Origin: Utricularia gibba
Lineage: Eukaryota > Streptophyta > Magnoliopsida > Lamiales > Lentibulariaceae
Direction of reading: 5' to 3'
Assembly (NCBI GenBank): GCA_002189035.1
Contig: CM007989.1
Location: 5,921,001-5,985,000, forward strand
Length of the DNA stretch: 64,000 bases
Position numbers and translations under genes: made by a program. The notes below the pieces were generated by a model. The model was given only the letters and a program-made list of their open reading frames with translations, made no database searches and had not been told where the DNA came from. Below are positions 46,105 through 58,334 of the stretch, in pieces. How positions within the stretch are numbered: the first letter of the stretch is position 1; every line of letters begins with the position of its first letter.

Positions 46105-46434
46105 ATAATGTCCTCGTTTTAATTTATTTCAAAATTTGAATTGAAAATATACCAAAATTTCATAATTTAACTAATTCTTATAATTATTTTTTGAAAACCA
46201 TGTGATAAATATGAGTTGGACCCACAGGTTAGCTCAACTCGTATATACCTATGCAATTTCCAAGAACTTGTAGGATATAGATTGGGTTGGGCGAAGAGTG
46301 TAACCCAATAAGCCAATCTGTGCATAAGTACATTTTAGACTCTGATACATAGTTTCGACCAGTCAAGTTACAACATGTTTCGGACTAAACCTACAATCCT
46401 TTGGATCTTACCTGTGCCCACCACTATTATTTAG

Positions 46435-46568
46435 AAACATCAGACATATACATTTTTTCTAATAATTTATTTTTTGAAATAATTTAATTTTTATAGATAA
46501 TATTTTTATAATCATTATTATTTTATTTATTTATATATATCTTTAAAATAATTATATAAAACATCATG

Positions 46569-46617
<49 letters not shown>

Positions 46618-49324
46618 AAGTTACAAGCATACATAGTGCATTTATATGAGAAAATTTGTTAAAGAAAAATGTGATTGTGATATTATATAGTGAAATGTAT
46701 GGACATGCCTTATTCATACTTATGAATTGATATGTGATTCATGAGCGTCTTTAATATGAGAATTTCCTTGTTATTTGATGGAGATACGACGTGCAAATAC
46801 TAATAATATAATTAAATAATAATATAACACATGTCCAAATGGAGAACATTGCAAATTACACTTAATGCTTTCTAGGATTATAGTTCTGTATTATTTATTG
46901 ATGTAGCCCATCTATATAGTTATTATGGATACAAGTTAATTATCTATATCGTCATTAATATAAAAATTGTGTTTGTCCTATTGCATATGTTTTTGTTATA
47001 GAAGAATCTAGCTACGATTGGGTTTGATTTCCTACACAACTAATTGGATTGTCGCTCATACTCATCAGGATGCATCTTTTATCAAGAGAATCATCAATAC
47101 TGTGTTTTCCATATTTAGAAGAATATAGTAAGTCATAGGTAAAGAATCACCAACTATTTATGAATTAGTTAGAAAAGCAACGTATATTACATCGGAATGC
47201 ACCTAGAATTGAGTGATTGAGCAAATTCAAAATCGATCTCAAAAGTCATGTGACAATCAATAAGGAAATATGAATGCTATTTTATTATTTATGAAGAGTG
47301 AGTTATGTAGTATATTTATTTACTATAAAAAAATTACTTTTAAATACATAATAATATTGCATAATCATATTATTATGACAACAAACCATATAGAAGCAAT
47401 GAATCGAGTTTTACATGGTATTTGTCATCAACTTCCAACACAAATAATGAAGGCATAAAATAGTAAATTATATTATTGCTAATACATGATATACTAAATA
47501 CATATTCATATTCAATTTATTTTTAATAAGGACCAAGAGTACTTTGAAAGATATAGATAAACATGTTAATAATATTAATGTCAAATACTATATGGTTGAA
47601 TAATAAATGAGTCATACAATAACTCACATAATAAATACAATACTGTCATTGCACAAAATAAGACTTACATTATACAATGTACGACTCAAGAAATTTTATA
47701 ACTCGTGTAATCTTGATGCAAACTCATTCTTTGTGTACATTCACAATTGATGTCAGAAATTGCAAATTTGAATGTGAGATTTGACAATTCCACTTATATG
47801 TATGTTGTGATGTCTAAAAGTTAATTTTATATTTGTATAATTATATAATATTGGATTTATTTCATATACTCAACTATAAATGCATGTCATCACTTTTAAA
47901 TCAATCAATGGGATAAGTCATCCATATATTTTAAGACTTTTTTATTTGTAGATACATATGCACCACAAATCCATCTTTTTCTAAATGAGAGGATTCAATA
48001 TTACTTATTCTTTCTATAGATCCATCTCAATTTTCAGACTTCTCTGAGATGTGGGCATCAGCCACAAGAAGTGCATGATTCTCATGACTTCACTACACAA
48101 AACCCAGAAGCATCTGAACTAGGTTTGACACATGAACCTCATACTTGTCATTTTGATGTAGAAGATTTTTCGATACATGTATCCGATAACAATCAACTGA
48201 CATGAAGACGTCGTCCTCAAAGTCGATGTCTACCAAATATAGTAGACATGAGACAAGATGTGAATCTAATTCCTATCGATGTTCAAATCGATCACAATTC
48301 ATCATTTAAGCATTCATCATATATAAGGATATCATTAACTCTTCAAATTCCTTTGACTCAAATAGATATATATTCTTTATCATATGATTTACAATTATCA
48401 AAAACCTCATTGACACTTGATCTTGATCTTTATGAGTTCATACTTAAACTATTATACCAATCTATTTTTCTATTTAAAAGAGTTATTCCATGTTTTTTGC
48501 ATTCTAATCCAAGAAATAATTCTTAATAATATTTTATGAAACATTATGTACAACTCTATAATTTTTTTTGTGATGTTTAATGTGAAATTTCTTATTTATA
48601 TCTTTTAATATGTTACAAAATAATAAAAAAATCATGCGAAAAAGATTATAAAAGAAAATACGATATTGAATTTATTTTTTAATCAATAGATATTAATTAG
48701 TTAATCTTCATAAAGTTTTTTATTAAATAATAAAAATATTTGATGAGGTTTATTTTCATTTGTCAATTGTATGTAAATTATTAAAAATATTGATTTTCTG
48801 AAACTTTTACAATTAATATAAAAATGTAATTGTATTCGAAAAATTAAAATCCTTTATATTAAATAAGAAAAATTGCACTAACACTCCATAGCAATTAAAT
48901 TTTGTTACATTTTTTAAACTAAATTAATAATGTAAAAAAACCAATTTATATTTGATATCAATTATGGAATCAAAAGGAATATAATTTAGTTGGGTAATCA
49001 ATCGAATTTGTATATTGCTGTCAAGTACTGAATAGTTAAACAGATTATTTTAATAATTTTTAGATAAGTTGCATAAAATATATAAATACATTTGTATGTG
49101 TATCTTAGTTATTTTGCAAATATATTTCAAAAACTCAATTACTTTACAAATACCAAAACCAGCGTAGCTATATTTGGAATGATAAACCAACTTACAAATT
49201 ATATAATATTTTTTAGTTAAGAATTTTGTAATACTCTATATCAAGCGGATCTTAATTTTTTTCCTCATTCCTTTGGGTTCCCCTGAAGTCTATGGTGGCC
49301 GAGTTCTGCCGCACTTAACAAGAA
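46435..49324. other. Very AT-rich spacer
   Basis: No supported gene. A TA microsatellite of about 22 repeats lies at 46570-46615. A slightly more complex patch at about 47990-48250 has no recognisable protein. The frames at 47270-47458 and 48248-48526 are not convincing. The last 70 bases before 49325 are probably the PAI leader. Confidence 0.5.
46570..46615. repeat. TA dinucleotide microsatellite
   Basis: About 22 uninterrupted TA units. The short minus-strand frame across it (46523-46717) encodes an IY run and is an artefact of the repeat. Confidence 0.97.
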
Positions 49325-51241
49325 ATGTTGTCAGGTATCTTTCATTTTCGCCATTTCTGAATCCGCGTGATTTTCGTATGATTGCATTAGTATCTTTGTC
49401 AACACGCATGGAAGGTGCTTGTGAAAATGCTCTATGAAACCTTTATTATCCTGTCTACGAAATCATTTTTTTTTTCGTTCCAGTCAAGGCACATTTAAAC
49501 TGCTGTTTTGGTGGGAGCGGTGCTACTCTAAACGATGTCAATACATTCTTTTTTGCTACAGGTGTAAATGTGGAGGTGCAGTTTATGCGTGAAGTTTTTC
49601 ATATTCAGGAAAAAAGTCGCGGTACCGTTGGCAAAAAACCCTTGGCGGTTTCGTTTATTGATTTGTTCAAACTAATTGAACTTTGATTTGAGCTTCTAGT
49701 CTTAGACCAGTTGTCAGAGAAAACATATTCACAATGTATAAATGCTTTGATTTTCTATAAACTTTGAAGCAATTATGTAAGTTACGATAAGGAGATTTCT
49801 AGGGGCCTGTATCTGGAGAGGCAGCAGGTGATGAAGGGAATAGGAATCTCTGCGACTAGCCCGTTGAGATATGAATTTTTCCTTGTATAATATCTACAAT
49901 GGTTCGAGCATTTATTATCTCATTCTATGTTGAAGATCGAATTTGATGCCTATTTGTACAATGAGAACCCTTTAGTCACTTATACTCCACATGCCCTTTC
50001 TTTATTGTTGATGCTATCCATTTGACAATATAATGTATGGAAGATTATCTTGGTAGTCAAGATATCTTTTCTACAATGACCGAAAATTACTTTCTGGATA
50101 TGTGCATAACTGTGTGGTTAGGGGGTTAGCCATGTGTTCAAGATAATTTTTTTTTGCTATCATTTTAGGTGTAACCTGCAGGACTGCCACTTGCAGATAT
50201 ATATCTACCTAGCAGACAAGTCCCCAGGAGAATGAGAATTAGGAGCTTGCTGAATCAGTCACAAAAATTATCTTCTGACCCAGAGCATGAAAAGAGAAGA
50301 CCTCTAGTTAAAATGTGCGGAATTACATCAGCTAGAGATGCTGCAATGGCAGCAGAAGCTGGTGCTAATTTTATTGGGATGATTCTTTGGCCAAATTCCA
50401 AAAGGTCCATTCCAGTTTCTGCTGCGAAAGAGATTTCAAAGGTGGCACGTCAAAATGGTGCTGAGCCTGTTGGCGTTTTTGTTGATGATTGTGCGGATAC
50501 CATTCTAAGGATTTCTGATGAAGCGAACCTTCAATACGTGCAGGTTGTATTGACTATTCTAACAGTAATTTTTCATTATCTGAATTTCATGCATTTCTTC
50601 TTTTCCGTGCAGCTCCATGGAAATGCTTCTCGTGATGCTTTTCAAATCGTCAAGAAATATAACAGAGTGATATATGTTCTCCACGCAAATGAGGATGGGG
50701 GCATATTGAATTCACTCTCTGATGAAGAATGCTCTCTTACTGATTGGATTCTTGTTGACAGTGAGAAAGGTGGCAGGTAAAGATATCCAGTCATGTTTTG
50801 CCTAGCTCCATTTTTTTTTTTTTTTTTTTTGCTTTCCATCTTTTCTTTATGTGCAGCCTTAGTGATAAGCGTATGTTATATCATCCATTTCAAGTGGTTA
50901 ATTAATTTTCTAATTTGGGGAGCACAGATATCGAATTGGTGAAGCATAACCATGAAAACAAGTACTGCGGTTCTACGGGGAAATTAACATCTACCTTGTT
51001 TTGGATTGCTTGCAGTGGAAAAAGTTTCAAATGGTCCAACTTGAAGCTTCCTAATGTTATTAGCAAGCAAGGATGGTTTTTAGCTGGAGGAATAAAGCCT
51101 GAGAATGCATATGAAGCTCTGTCTACCCTTCGGCCTAATGGGATCGATGTTAGTAGTGGCATTTGTGCTCCTGATGGCATTACGAAAGATCACACACGAA
51201 TACTTAACTTCATGAAGGCTGTCAATTCTGTGCATTACTGA
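49325..51241 (+). CDS. PAI1: Phosphoribosylanthranilate isomerase, plastid
   Basis: PAI converts N-(5-phosphoribosyl)anthranilate to CdRP, the third step from chorismate to tryptophan, in plastids. I assemble five coding exons: 49325-49334, 49562-49621, 50182-50543, 50613-50776 and 51016-51241; all have GT-AG borders and fitting phases, giving 822 nt (273 residues, Arabidopsis PAI1 has 275). The TrpF barrel starts at [19 protein letters not shown] (catalytic Cys in MCGIT) and includes [24 protein letters not shown] (catalytic Asp), [14 protein letters not shown] and [14 protein letters not shown]. The first 65 residues are basic and act as a transit peptide. The first coding exon is only ten bases (MLSG); the start could instead be elsewhere, as exons 1-2 rest on splice phase alone. 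Exons 3-5 are secure. Confidence 0.93.
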
Positions 51242-51890
51242 GTATGAAGCCGAAGGGCGCAGCATCCACAAGCTTCCAAGTGCTTTCTCACTCAAGTTGC
51301 CAATTTAATATTTCTAAGCCCATGCTATTATTGCTTATAAGTGAAAGAAGCAAATATAGCTTTTCTTTTTTCTGATGAATGGTCATTGGTTTTGATCATG
51401 AAACCTGAATTCGCATGATTTGTTGCTCTGTGGCATCATGATTCTTGTGTTCCCTTAATCAATTTCTCTTGTTGAAATCAACTATATCGATCATCCACTC
51501 CATTGGGTGGAATAGAATGGGTTGGGCAGAATTTTTGATGCTTAGGCCTAATTTGGTAGGAAAGATGGAATCGAGATAGCTTGGTTCTATTTAGGATTAT
51601 TCATGTGTTTAAATTTATGTAGGATTTGCAAATTATTCAGGGTCATGGCTATAGGACATGAATTGGACTTGGGATCTGTTTGATAGTAGACTATACTACC
51701 ATTGTCACTGACGTAGTGATCGTTTCTCATACTTTTCCAGGAGAAGCCCAAGCAAGTGAAATGGAAATGGCCCTGATATCTGAGGCTCTTTGTAATATTT
51801 TTCTAGTACTAGCTTACCTGCTTCTGTATGCGCAATCATAAATTAGCATTCATCAAAAGAATGGTTTATGATGATACGAAATTTCCAGTC
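51242..51890. other. PAI 3' region and spacer
   Basis: Non-coding. The first few hundred bases are probably the PAI 3' untranslated region. No repeat or gene recognised before the desaturase relic. Confidence 0.5.
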
Positions 51891-51916
51891 TCTCTTGACT
51901 TAAATTCTGAACTTCC

Positions 51917-52262
51917 AGCCTCTATTAAATGATAGTGTGGAATTTGAGGAAACAGGTGATGAATGAGTCCCAATGTCATGGTGGGTGTTGTTCCCCATCC
52001 ATAGTCACGATCGAGTGTTGTAAGCGCCCCTCTCAGGTAATTCCATTCCTGTTCAATAAAAGTTTTCATGTCAGTTATCAATAGGTTCTGAGGAAGCGTA
52101 TTCGTTTTTATACAGATCCTACTATTTAATTTAACCAATGAATTCTCAAGTTCTGATGAATAAAAATTCTATATTAGATGAGTATTTGATTCTACCTGTC
52201 CACGGCACCAAGGAAGCTTGTCATCGTGGCCATGATGATGCAGGTAGGCAACCAAATCAAGC
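51917..52262 (-). pseudogene. Omega-3 fatty-acid desaturase relic (two exons)
   Basis: Two neighbouring exons of an omega-3 (FAD3/FAD7/FAD8-type) desaturase survive on the minus strand. Exon a (about 52262-52196) reads [19 protein letters not shown] and ends in a GT donor. After a 147-bp intron-like gap with an AG acceptor, exon b (52048-about 51917) reads [18 protein letters not shown] and, after a frame-breaking change, [16 protein letters not shown]. In working enzymes the segment between contains the third histidine box (HVIHH) in frame; here bases are missing, so the frame shifts and the box is damaged. The other exons are absent on both sides. It cannot be a working gene. The intron position between the two exons matches what I recall of plant FAD genes, so it is a genomic fragment, not a reverse-transcribed copy. 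Confidence 0.85.
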
Positions 52263-52696
52263 CGCATAAAAAATCCAATTCAAAGGCTTAATAAGCAAAC
52301 TTAGGAGCAGTACAGGAGATTCTTGTTTTCTACATTGATTATAGTCATTCTGAGTTACCTCATTCTAATTGTCCAAGTTTATCCATCATTGAATTCACCA
52401 GTTGTGAATGGGAGCTTTGAAAATGATGTCTTCCAAATTAGAGAATATAAAAATTGTACAATAGATACCCTTGTCAAATGAAGTAATTTTGATATTTAAT
52501 AAATAATGATAAATTCATCATTTTACGATATAAATCACAAATATAAGCTCTGTATACTTTTCAATTAAACATAAATAACATAATAGTATACTTATTAAAC
52601 AAAAAAGTTTTACTGGTATGGTAACCTACACCTTAATAATTCAAATCAAAGTTTGCTTATTAAAGAAACAGCATTTGCTGCTTTGGACTATGGATT

Positions 52697-54429
52697 ATGG
52701 AGTATACTTCTGTTTCATTTTGCTGTGCTTGTTACGGCTTCGCTCCCGATAACCAGCACTCTTACCGCCAGTTCGGCGCTCATCTTCCAAGAAATGTTTC
52801 TCGGCATGCGAAGATTCAGTGCACCAGTCATAGTGTTCTGAAACATTGCTACGCTAAAGAGACGAGACAGGCCGGTCGCGATAGCGGATATACTACTTTC
52901 TCAGACACTACGGAATCACGGTTTCCAGGAAGGGAAGAGGCGGGAGGGTTTGGGTTGAACATGTGGCTCGGTGATTTGAAATCGGTGTTGGGTCAGAGGC
53001 TTAATCTTCAAGGTTTCACTTATGCCATTAGGGTTATTACAAAAGACAGAGAAATGGCAGTGCCTCATCTACGTGTACCCGACGTTAGTTATATTGATTG
53101 GGCACTGCTGAAGAGTAGGGGCTTCGAAGGTGTTGTTTTTGATAAAGACAATACTATAACTGCTCCGTATTCTCTGTCTCTATGGCCGCCTCTTGAATCA
53201 TCCATAATGAATTGCAAATCTGCTTTTGGGAAGAATGTTGCTGTTTTCAGCAACTCAGCTGGTGAATTAAGTTTCTATCCTGCAAATATACCATAGCAAT
53301 TTTTTCTTGTGTTTAATTTTTCCTTGTTTTAGATAGTTGATATTGTTTATTGTGTGAAATTTCAGGTTTGCACGAGTATGACCCAGATGGTGTAAAAGCT
53401 ACCGCTGTGGAGGATGGAATTGGAATAAGTGTTATACGTCACAGTAAGTTTGGTTCTTTGATGAAGGTCTTCAACGATTCTGTCCATTTTTTAGTAGAAA
53501 GTTATCCTTTGTAACGCTTAGTTTTGGTGCATTTTGGCTTTTGAAAAAAATCTAGGGGCTAAGAAGCCATCTGGATGTGCTGATGATATTGAACGGCACT
53601 TTGGGTGTGAAGCCTCTCGACTCATCATGGTACTGTTGTTTCTCTCTATTTTATTATGTTGGAATATGATTACGAAAGTGAGTTTGCAGGTGGGGGATCG
53701 GCTGTTAACTGACATTGTTTATGGGAACCGGCATGGTTTCTTCACAATATTAACCGAACCATTCAGTTTCGCAGAGGAGCCTCTGATTGTCAGGCAGGTT
53801 TGTTAATTACCTATCTTCTGTTACCTCGCCACCGTTTTTTCATGTGTTAAGAATAATCCAAGATTGTTAGTAAGGTTTTCCCCTATGATCCTAGCAGTGT
53901 TTTGCAGGTGCTTGAATCCTGCGTGTTCTTATCTTACTCGAAATTTTTGGGGGTTTTTTTTGGGGTTTAACTTTGGATCAAAAAAACAGACGTATTTTGG
54001 GGAGCTTCTGCTGGTTGAGGATTGACTAAGATTCAAGGCAGATTCATATTCATCTACATTAACAATTGACTGTCCCTGGAAGTTGTCATACTGAGTGAAC
54101 AGCAACTCCCTTTATGCCAAGAATGATTACGTTACATGAAAGAAAATGTTCCTCTGCAGTATGCATTTCATGATCAGATTATGTTTAATTATAGAAGCTG
54201 CAAGTCAATCTAGAAACAAAAGAGTGGCACCTTTTATGAGAACACAATCCAGAGTTTGTTGTAAATATTTGTTTTGGATCAATCTGAGATTAAAAAGCTT
54301 ATTTTGATACTGCAGGTAAGGCTTATTGAAAGGGCTATTCTGAAGCAGTGGTCAAAGAAGGGGCTGAGAGCATCCCATCACAAGCTCATCTCAGATCCTG
54401 AAAAATGCGTTATAGATCCCCATGTCTGA
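52697..54429 (+). CDS. PGPP1: Phosphatidylglycerophosphate phosphatase
   Basis: PGPP1 removes the phosphate from phosphatidylglycerophosphate, the last step to phosphatidylglycerol, needed in thylakoids and mitochondria. Five coding exons: 52697-53261, 53366-53443, 53556-53629, 53690-53797 and 54316-54429; GT-AG borders and matching phases give 939 nt (312 residues). It is a YqeG/GEP4-type HAD phosphatase. Motif I is VVFDKDNTITAPY (nucleophile D149, acid/base D151), motif II FSNSAG, motif III the lysine in RAKKPSG, and motif IV VGDRLLTDIVYGNRHG. The first 85 residues are Ser-, Arg- and Cys-rich and look like a transit peptide. The ATG at 52697 is the only one in frame before the conserved part except MWLGDL (52961), which would remove the targeting peptide. 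Confidence 0.93.
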
Positions 54430-55138
54430 TGAGAACCACAAGTAAATATAGTTCATTAACACCCAAGTATTTCACAGCCTATGATTATTTTCCTCAAATC
54501 TAAATGCCTCTGATCAAGTCTTCAATTATTTGATTCTTACCATCATTGGATTCATGAAATCATTATGAGTAAATCAATAATGCATCATGCGCAATTGGGT
54601 GGAGTATTGCAACGTTTCTTGCGAATATATATCTCTCATTTTTGGTGGTTCCTTGGCCTGTAAATGGATTACCTCATTCCCCTTTCTTCAGATAAGACTT
54701 AATTGAGCACCATTTGTTTGAAGTTTTTTCAAAATATCATGAACAATAGTTTTAAAGAGTTATGAATCTTAAAAAAAAAAAAAAAAATTAGGTGACTACC
54801 AGGCAATCCCACCCAAGTATCATCCCATGAACTCTCTAACCGTTTGAATGTAGGTTGACTTTACGTTGTTATTTATTGCACGATAGGCCTATGGGTGCGG
54901 AAGAATTAGTTCGATTCAATAAATAATCGAGATAAAATCATATTAATCATAGTCATTTGTAATTGAACTTCAATTCAGCACTCATCCGACCGAAATTTGA
55001 CGGGTGCCGTTTGAATTTGGATTGGGCCGGCCCAACCTTCACCCCGAGTCACTCGTAACGTAACGTTATTCCTTGCAATAAAACAACTACTAAACAAACA
55101 AACAATGAATCGGGATTATTCAATTCAATTCGTTCACA
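54430..55138. other. Convergent intergenic region
   Basis: The region lies between the ends of PGPP1 (plus) and the ABCG gene (minus), so it holds two 3' untranslated regions. An A17 run lies at 54771-54787. Nothing else recognised. Confidence 0.55.
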
Positions 55139-57369
55139 TCATCTCCTCTTGTTCTTGCTCCCGAGGGAAAGTGAGAAATAAAAGAGAATCCTGAAGAAGA
55201 AGCCCCACGCGAGCGTAACCCATAAGCATTGCCACTTAGTCAAATCAGTAATCCCTTGCCGCCGGAGAATATCCGCCCCCGTTGTCACGCACGTGGTGGA
55301 AGTTATGTTAACCCCCAGCGTGCTGCTCAGGCCGACCAGTAGATTCGTCTTGACCGCCGCCGGAGCCGCCACCAACGGCGTCGTGTCGAACATTTGGATC
55401 CCTCGAACGAAGCACTTTGCCGGATCGTCAAACTCATTTTGGAGGACGGCTTCGTATGGGTACTTCACTAGAGATATGTAGTGGAACCAAATCCAGTACG
55501 CCGGAATCCGCTCACGGGAGATGAAGAAGCCGCTGAATAGAAGGAAGTAGGCAAGAATCGCCACCACGATGGTGTAACCTGCCGGAGTTCACAATATTAA
55601 GTTTTTTGAAATTATTATTAACGAAGGTGATAGAAGAAATGCTTCACAATGTGTGTACCGAGCATGACGTGAGTAACGACGCCGGAGAGGAATGTGACGA
55701 AGGAGCTGCCTGCCCAGAAGGAGGCGACGATAATGAGGGCATAGAACAAAAAGCTTCCGTCGAGACCCACCGACCAGAAAGTAATCGCCGCGAACACCAC
55801 CGCCAGAAGAATCAGCGACGGGATCGAGACGGCGGCGTGAGCCAGAACGTAAGACCATCTCCGGTAAGCGTTGTAGGCCGTTTCCCGGAGAAAAATGTAT
55901 CTTTCCTGTAAGAAAACCGGAAGCGCATCGGCGCAGGTGTAGAACGTCGTCGACATCGCGAACGCGAAGAATCCTAATCTCTCCTGAACACCCCGCGGCG
56001 AATTATCCAGCCTCCAGAACATGGTGGCTAAAATTACTCCGGTAACCACCACGGCGGCGAGGCGGATCCCGAACAGCTCAGGCATACGCCAGGAGTTGGT
56101 AAAAGATCTCCTCGAAAGCACTGCCATTTCGACCCAGAATGGATTAGCGAAGGTAGGTACCATCGAATTTGGCCTGCTGCGCCCGTTGGTGGCGCCGGAG
56201 ACGAGTTTCCCCCTGGAAACGCTTGCAGTTATCGCTTCTTTAAGCGACAAATTCGTCACCTCGTGAAGCTCGGGTTTGATCTGATCTCCCTTCATCTTGA
56301 TTTGCCACGATTTATTGAAATCGACCAAGGCTTTCGTTCCTCCAGGGGAAACCTCAAGCTCTTTAATCAAATCAAGGGCAAATTCTGTGCGATTATGGGT
56401 ATCCGGAATTGGCCGGCCGAAATCTGAGAAAAATAACGGCAGAGCCGACGGCGGCCCACTGTAGGCCGTTCTTCCCTTCGACAGAAAGATCATGTGATCC
56501 AGCAAACTGAGAATTCGGTAACTTGGTTGATGGATCGACATGATCACGATGCTCCCACTCTGCGCGATCCTCTGTAGCACTTTAACCACCATGAAAGCGC
56601 TCGTGGAGTCCAATCCCGACGTGGGCTCATCGAGAAACAGCAGAATGGGGTCATGGATGATGTCCATTCCAATGGAAACCCGGCGGCGTTCCCCACCGGA
56701 CACTCCGCGGTGTCCCTCGTCGCCGATGACTGTCCCCGCCGCGGCCCTCAACCCTAGCTGATCGATCAGAGCTTCTACCCTTAGTTTCTTCTTGGTTTTG
56801 GAAAGCGTCCTCGGGAGACGGAATTCAGCAGCGAACATCAATGTTTCTTTTACAGTGAGCATCGGGAACAAGAGATCATCCTGCATAACATAAGCTGAAA
56901 TAGCCTTCAAAAGGCTGGATTCCAACTGCTCCCCGTTCAGAGTAACAGATCCTTTCAAACTTCCCTTAGACATACGATTCGCCAAAGCGTCAATCAAAGT
57001 TGATTTCCCGGACCCCGAAGCCCCCATAACCGCCATGATCTCCCCATCACGAGCCTCCCCACATATATCCTCAAGAATCACCTTACCAGACCCGTCTCCT
57101 CCAGAGCCATGACCATGACCATCCGGGGGACGAAGACAGAAGCGACGCCGTTTCTTGACCGTATACGTGATGTTCGAGAACGACAGAAGGAAGGGGAGCG
57201 CGCATGGAGGTGCGACCTCGATCACTTGATGCAACGGGGACTCGTTACGAGCATCTCCGACGCATTTCAGGAGATGGCCGAGGGTGGTGGAAGAACGGAG
57301 CTGCTGCTGCTCCATGGGGGCATCTGACGACGACAAGTTAGTGGCTGTGAGTGCGACCACCCTATTCAT
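55139..57369 (-). CDS. ABCG6: ABCG6-type half-size ABC transporter
   Basis: A plasma-membrane half transporter of the ABCG (WBC) clade that includes Arabidopsis ABCG1, 2, 6, 16 and 20, which export suberin and sporopollenin-type lipid precursors. Two exons: 57369-55659 and 55578-55139, with an 80-bp intron; total 2151 nt, 716 residues (family 727-755). Walker A is GASGSGKST at 116-124, signature VSGGE at 223-227, Walker B ILLFLDE at 242-248, then the H-loop in SIHQPS. The membrane domain starts near [20 protein letters not shown] and ends GSKNKRR, identical to the family end. MNRVV at 57369 aligns with MSRVV of ABCG6; the open frame extends 45 codons further upstream to 57504, which I take as leader. 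Similarity at the C terminus is closest to ABCG6, but the exact ortholog needs a tree. Small differences from family: a missing GLMG-like loop and VVTHVML for VVPHVML. Confidence 0.94.
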
Positions 57370-57504
57370 CGACGCAGGGAATGGGATAAACAGCAAACCT
57401 GAGGGGCATGCAATGAAATTATTAAAACATTTATACGAAAAGATGTAGTTGGTATTTAGGTAAGAAGAGGTTGCAGTGGAGAGGAGAGGAGAGGAGAAAG
57501 CCAA

Positions 57505-58330
57505 GAAACAAGTCTCATATTCAAATCGTATAAAAAGAGTAAAGCAGATGGTTTCCTTTGGACAGATGAGAGAAGTGGCCTACATGGCGTCCAAGTCGAA
57601 GGAGTTAGGTGTGGCTGGTAACCAGTATTTGCAGGGGCATGAAGAAAACTGCATGGGGGCTACCTACTGAGAGCTGATAGTTACGTGTCCCCATGCCGAT
57701 GACCTGAACAACTCCTGGAGCTGGATCTGCAGATGATGGGAATATTTAACACAATTCACAAATGGAAACTTGTGGCTTCCGTCTACCTACTGAAGTAAAT
57801 TGGCGTTGAAAGACAATGTCATGTAAAGATGGAGAGGAGAGACAGTTGCCCACCACGTGAAGAAAAATATCTATACCCGATCGGGAAGTGTGAGCAGATT
57901 GCATAGAATATCAACGCTACTACCCTCAGAGAGCATCAAAAAGGAGAGGAGTTCACACCATACAGCGTCGCCTCTTCGGCAAGCAGTTGTGGATTTATTC
58001 AAGAGCTTGAAGGAATTATCACCTCTTTAATTCAACATATTTATTTCATCTTTTAGAGTCATTCTGGATCTGAATGGAAAGCTGCAAAAAATCATAAATT
58101 GTATTATACTTTAGAAGTAGATATACAAATATTTGCCCTTAAACCTAATCCATGGGATATTTATCCAACAAGCATATACAAAATGGAAGCCAGTTGTACA
58201 AAATATTCTCTTTCCAAAAATGCGTATGTATTGCTCACTTGTTATAAAGCAATTGCAAAATAGTGATTTGTTACGCGGAGGGGTATGGTGAGGCGCATGA
58301 ATGGAACAAAAGGACACATCTACTGATAAA
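57505..58330. other. Upstream region of the ABCG gene
   Basis: Presumed promoter and leader for the minus-strand transporter. Contains a short GGAGA repeat near 57480-57495. The open frame 57476-57670 on the plus strand has no protein-like features. No other genes. Confidence 0.5.
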
Positions 58331-58334
58331 TCAA

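Larger units (their letters stand above)
40611..46426 (+). mobile_element. hAT relic with 8-bp TSD, host of a copia insertion
   Basis: Left end TAAGAGTGGGCATAGTC, right end reversed TAGTGGTGGGCACAGGT, flanked by TTATTTAT (40603-40610) and TTATTTAG (46427-46434), an 8-bp duplication with one change. Without the copia element at 41601-46104 the relic is only about 1.3 kb. It retains the C-terminal end of a transposase (41190-41330). Its terminal zones contain CCCAACCC-type motifs. Confidence 0.8.

Noticed and set aside
46523-46717. Frame with an IY-rich run
   Set aside because: Artefact of the TA microsatellite.
17837-51241. Possible parallel with the Arabidopsis PAI inverted-repeat silencing system
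   Set aside because: The inverted repeat in this window contains no PAI sequence; the PAI gene here is single and intact by the exon model.
57370-57504. 45-codon upstream extension of the ABCG frame to a methionine at 57504
   Set aside because: The family N terminus (MSRVV in ABCG6) aligns with MNRVV at 57369; the extension has no counterpart and is probably leader sequence.
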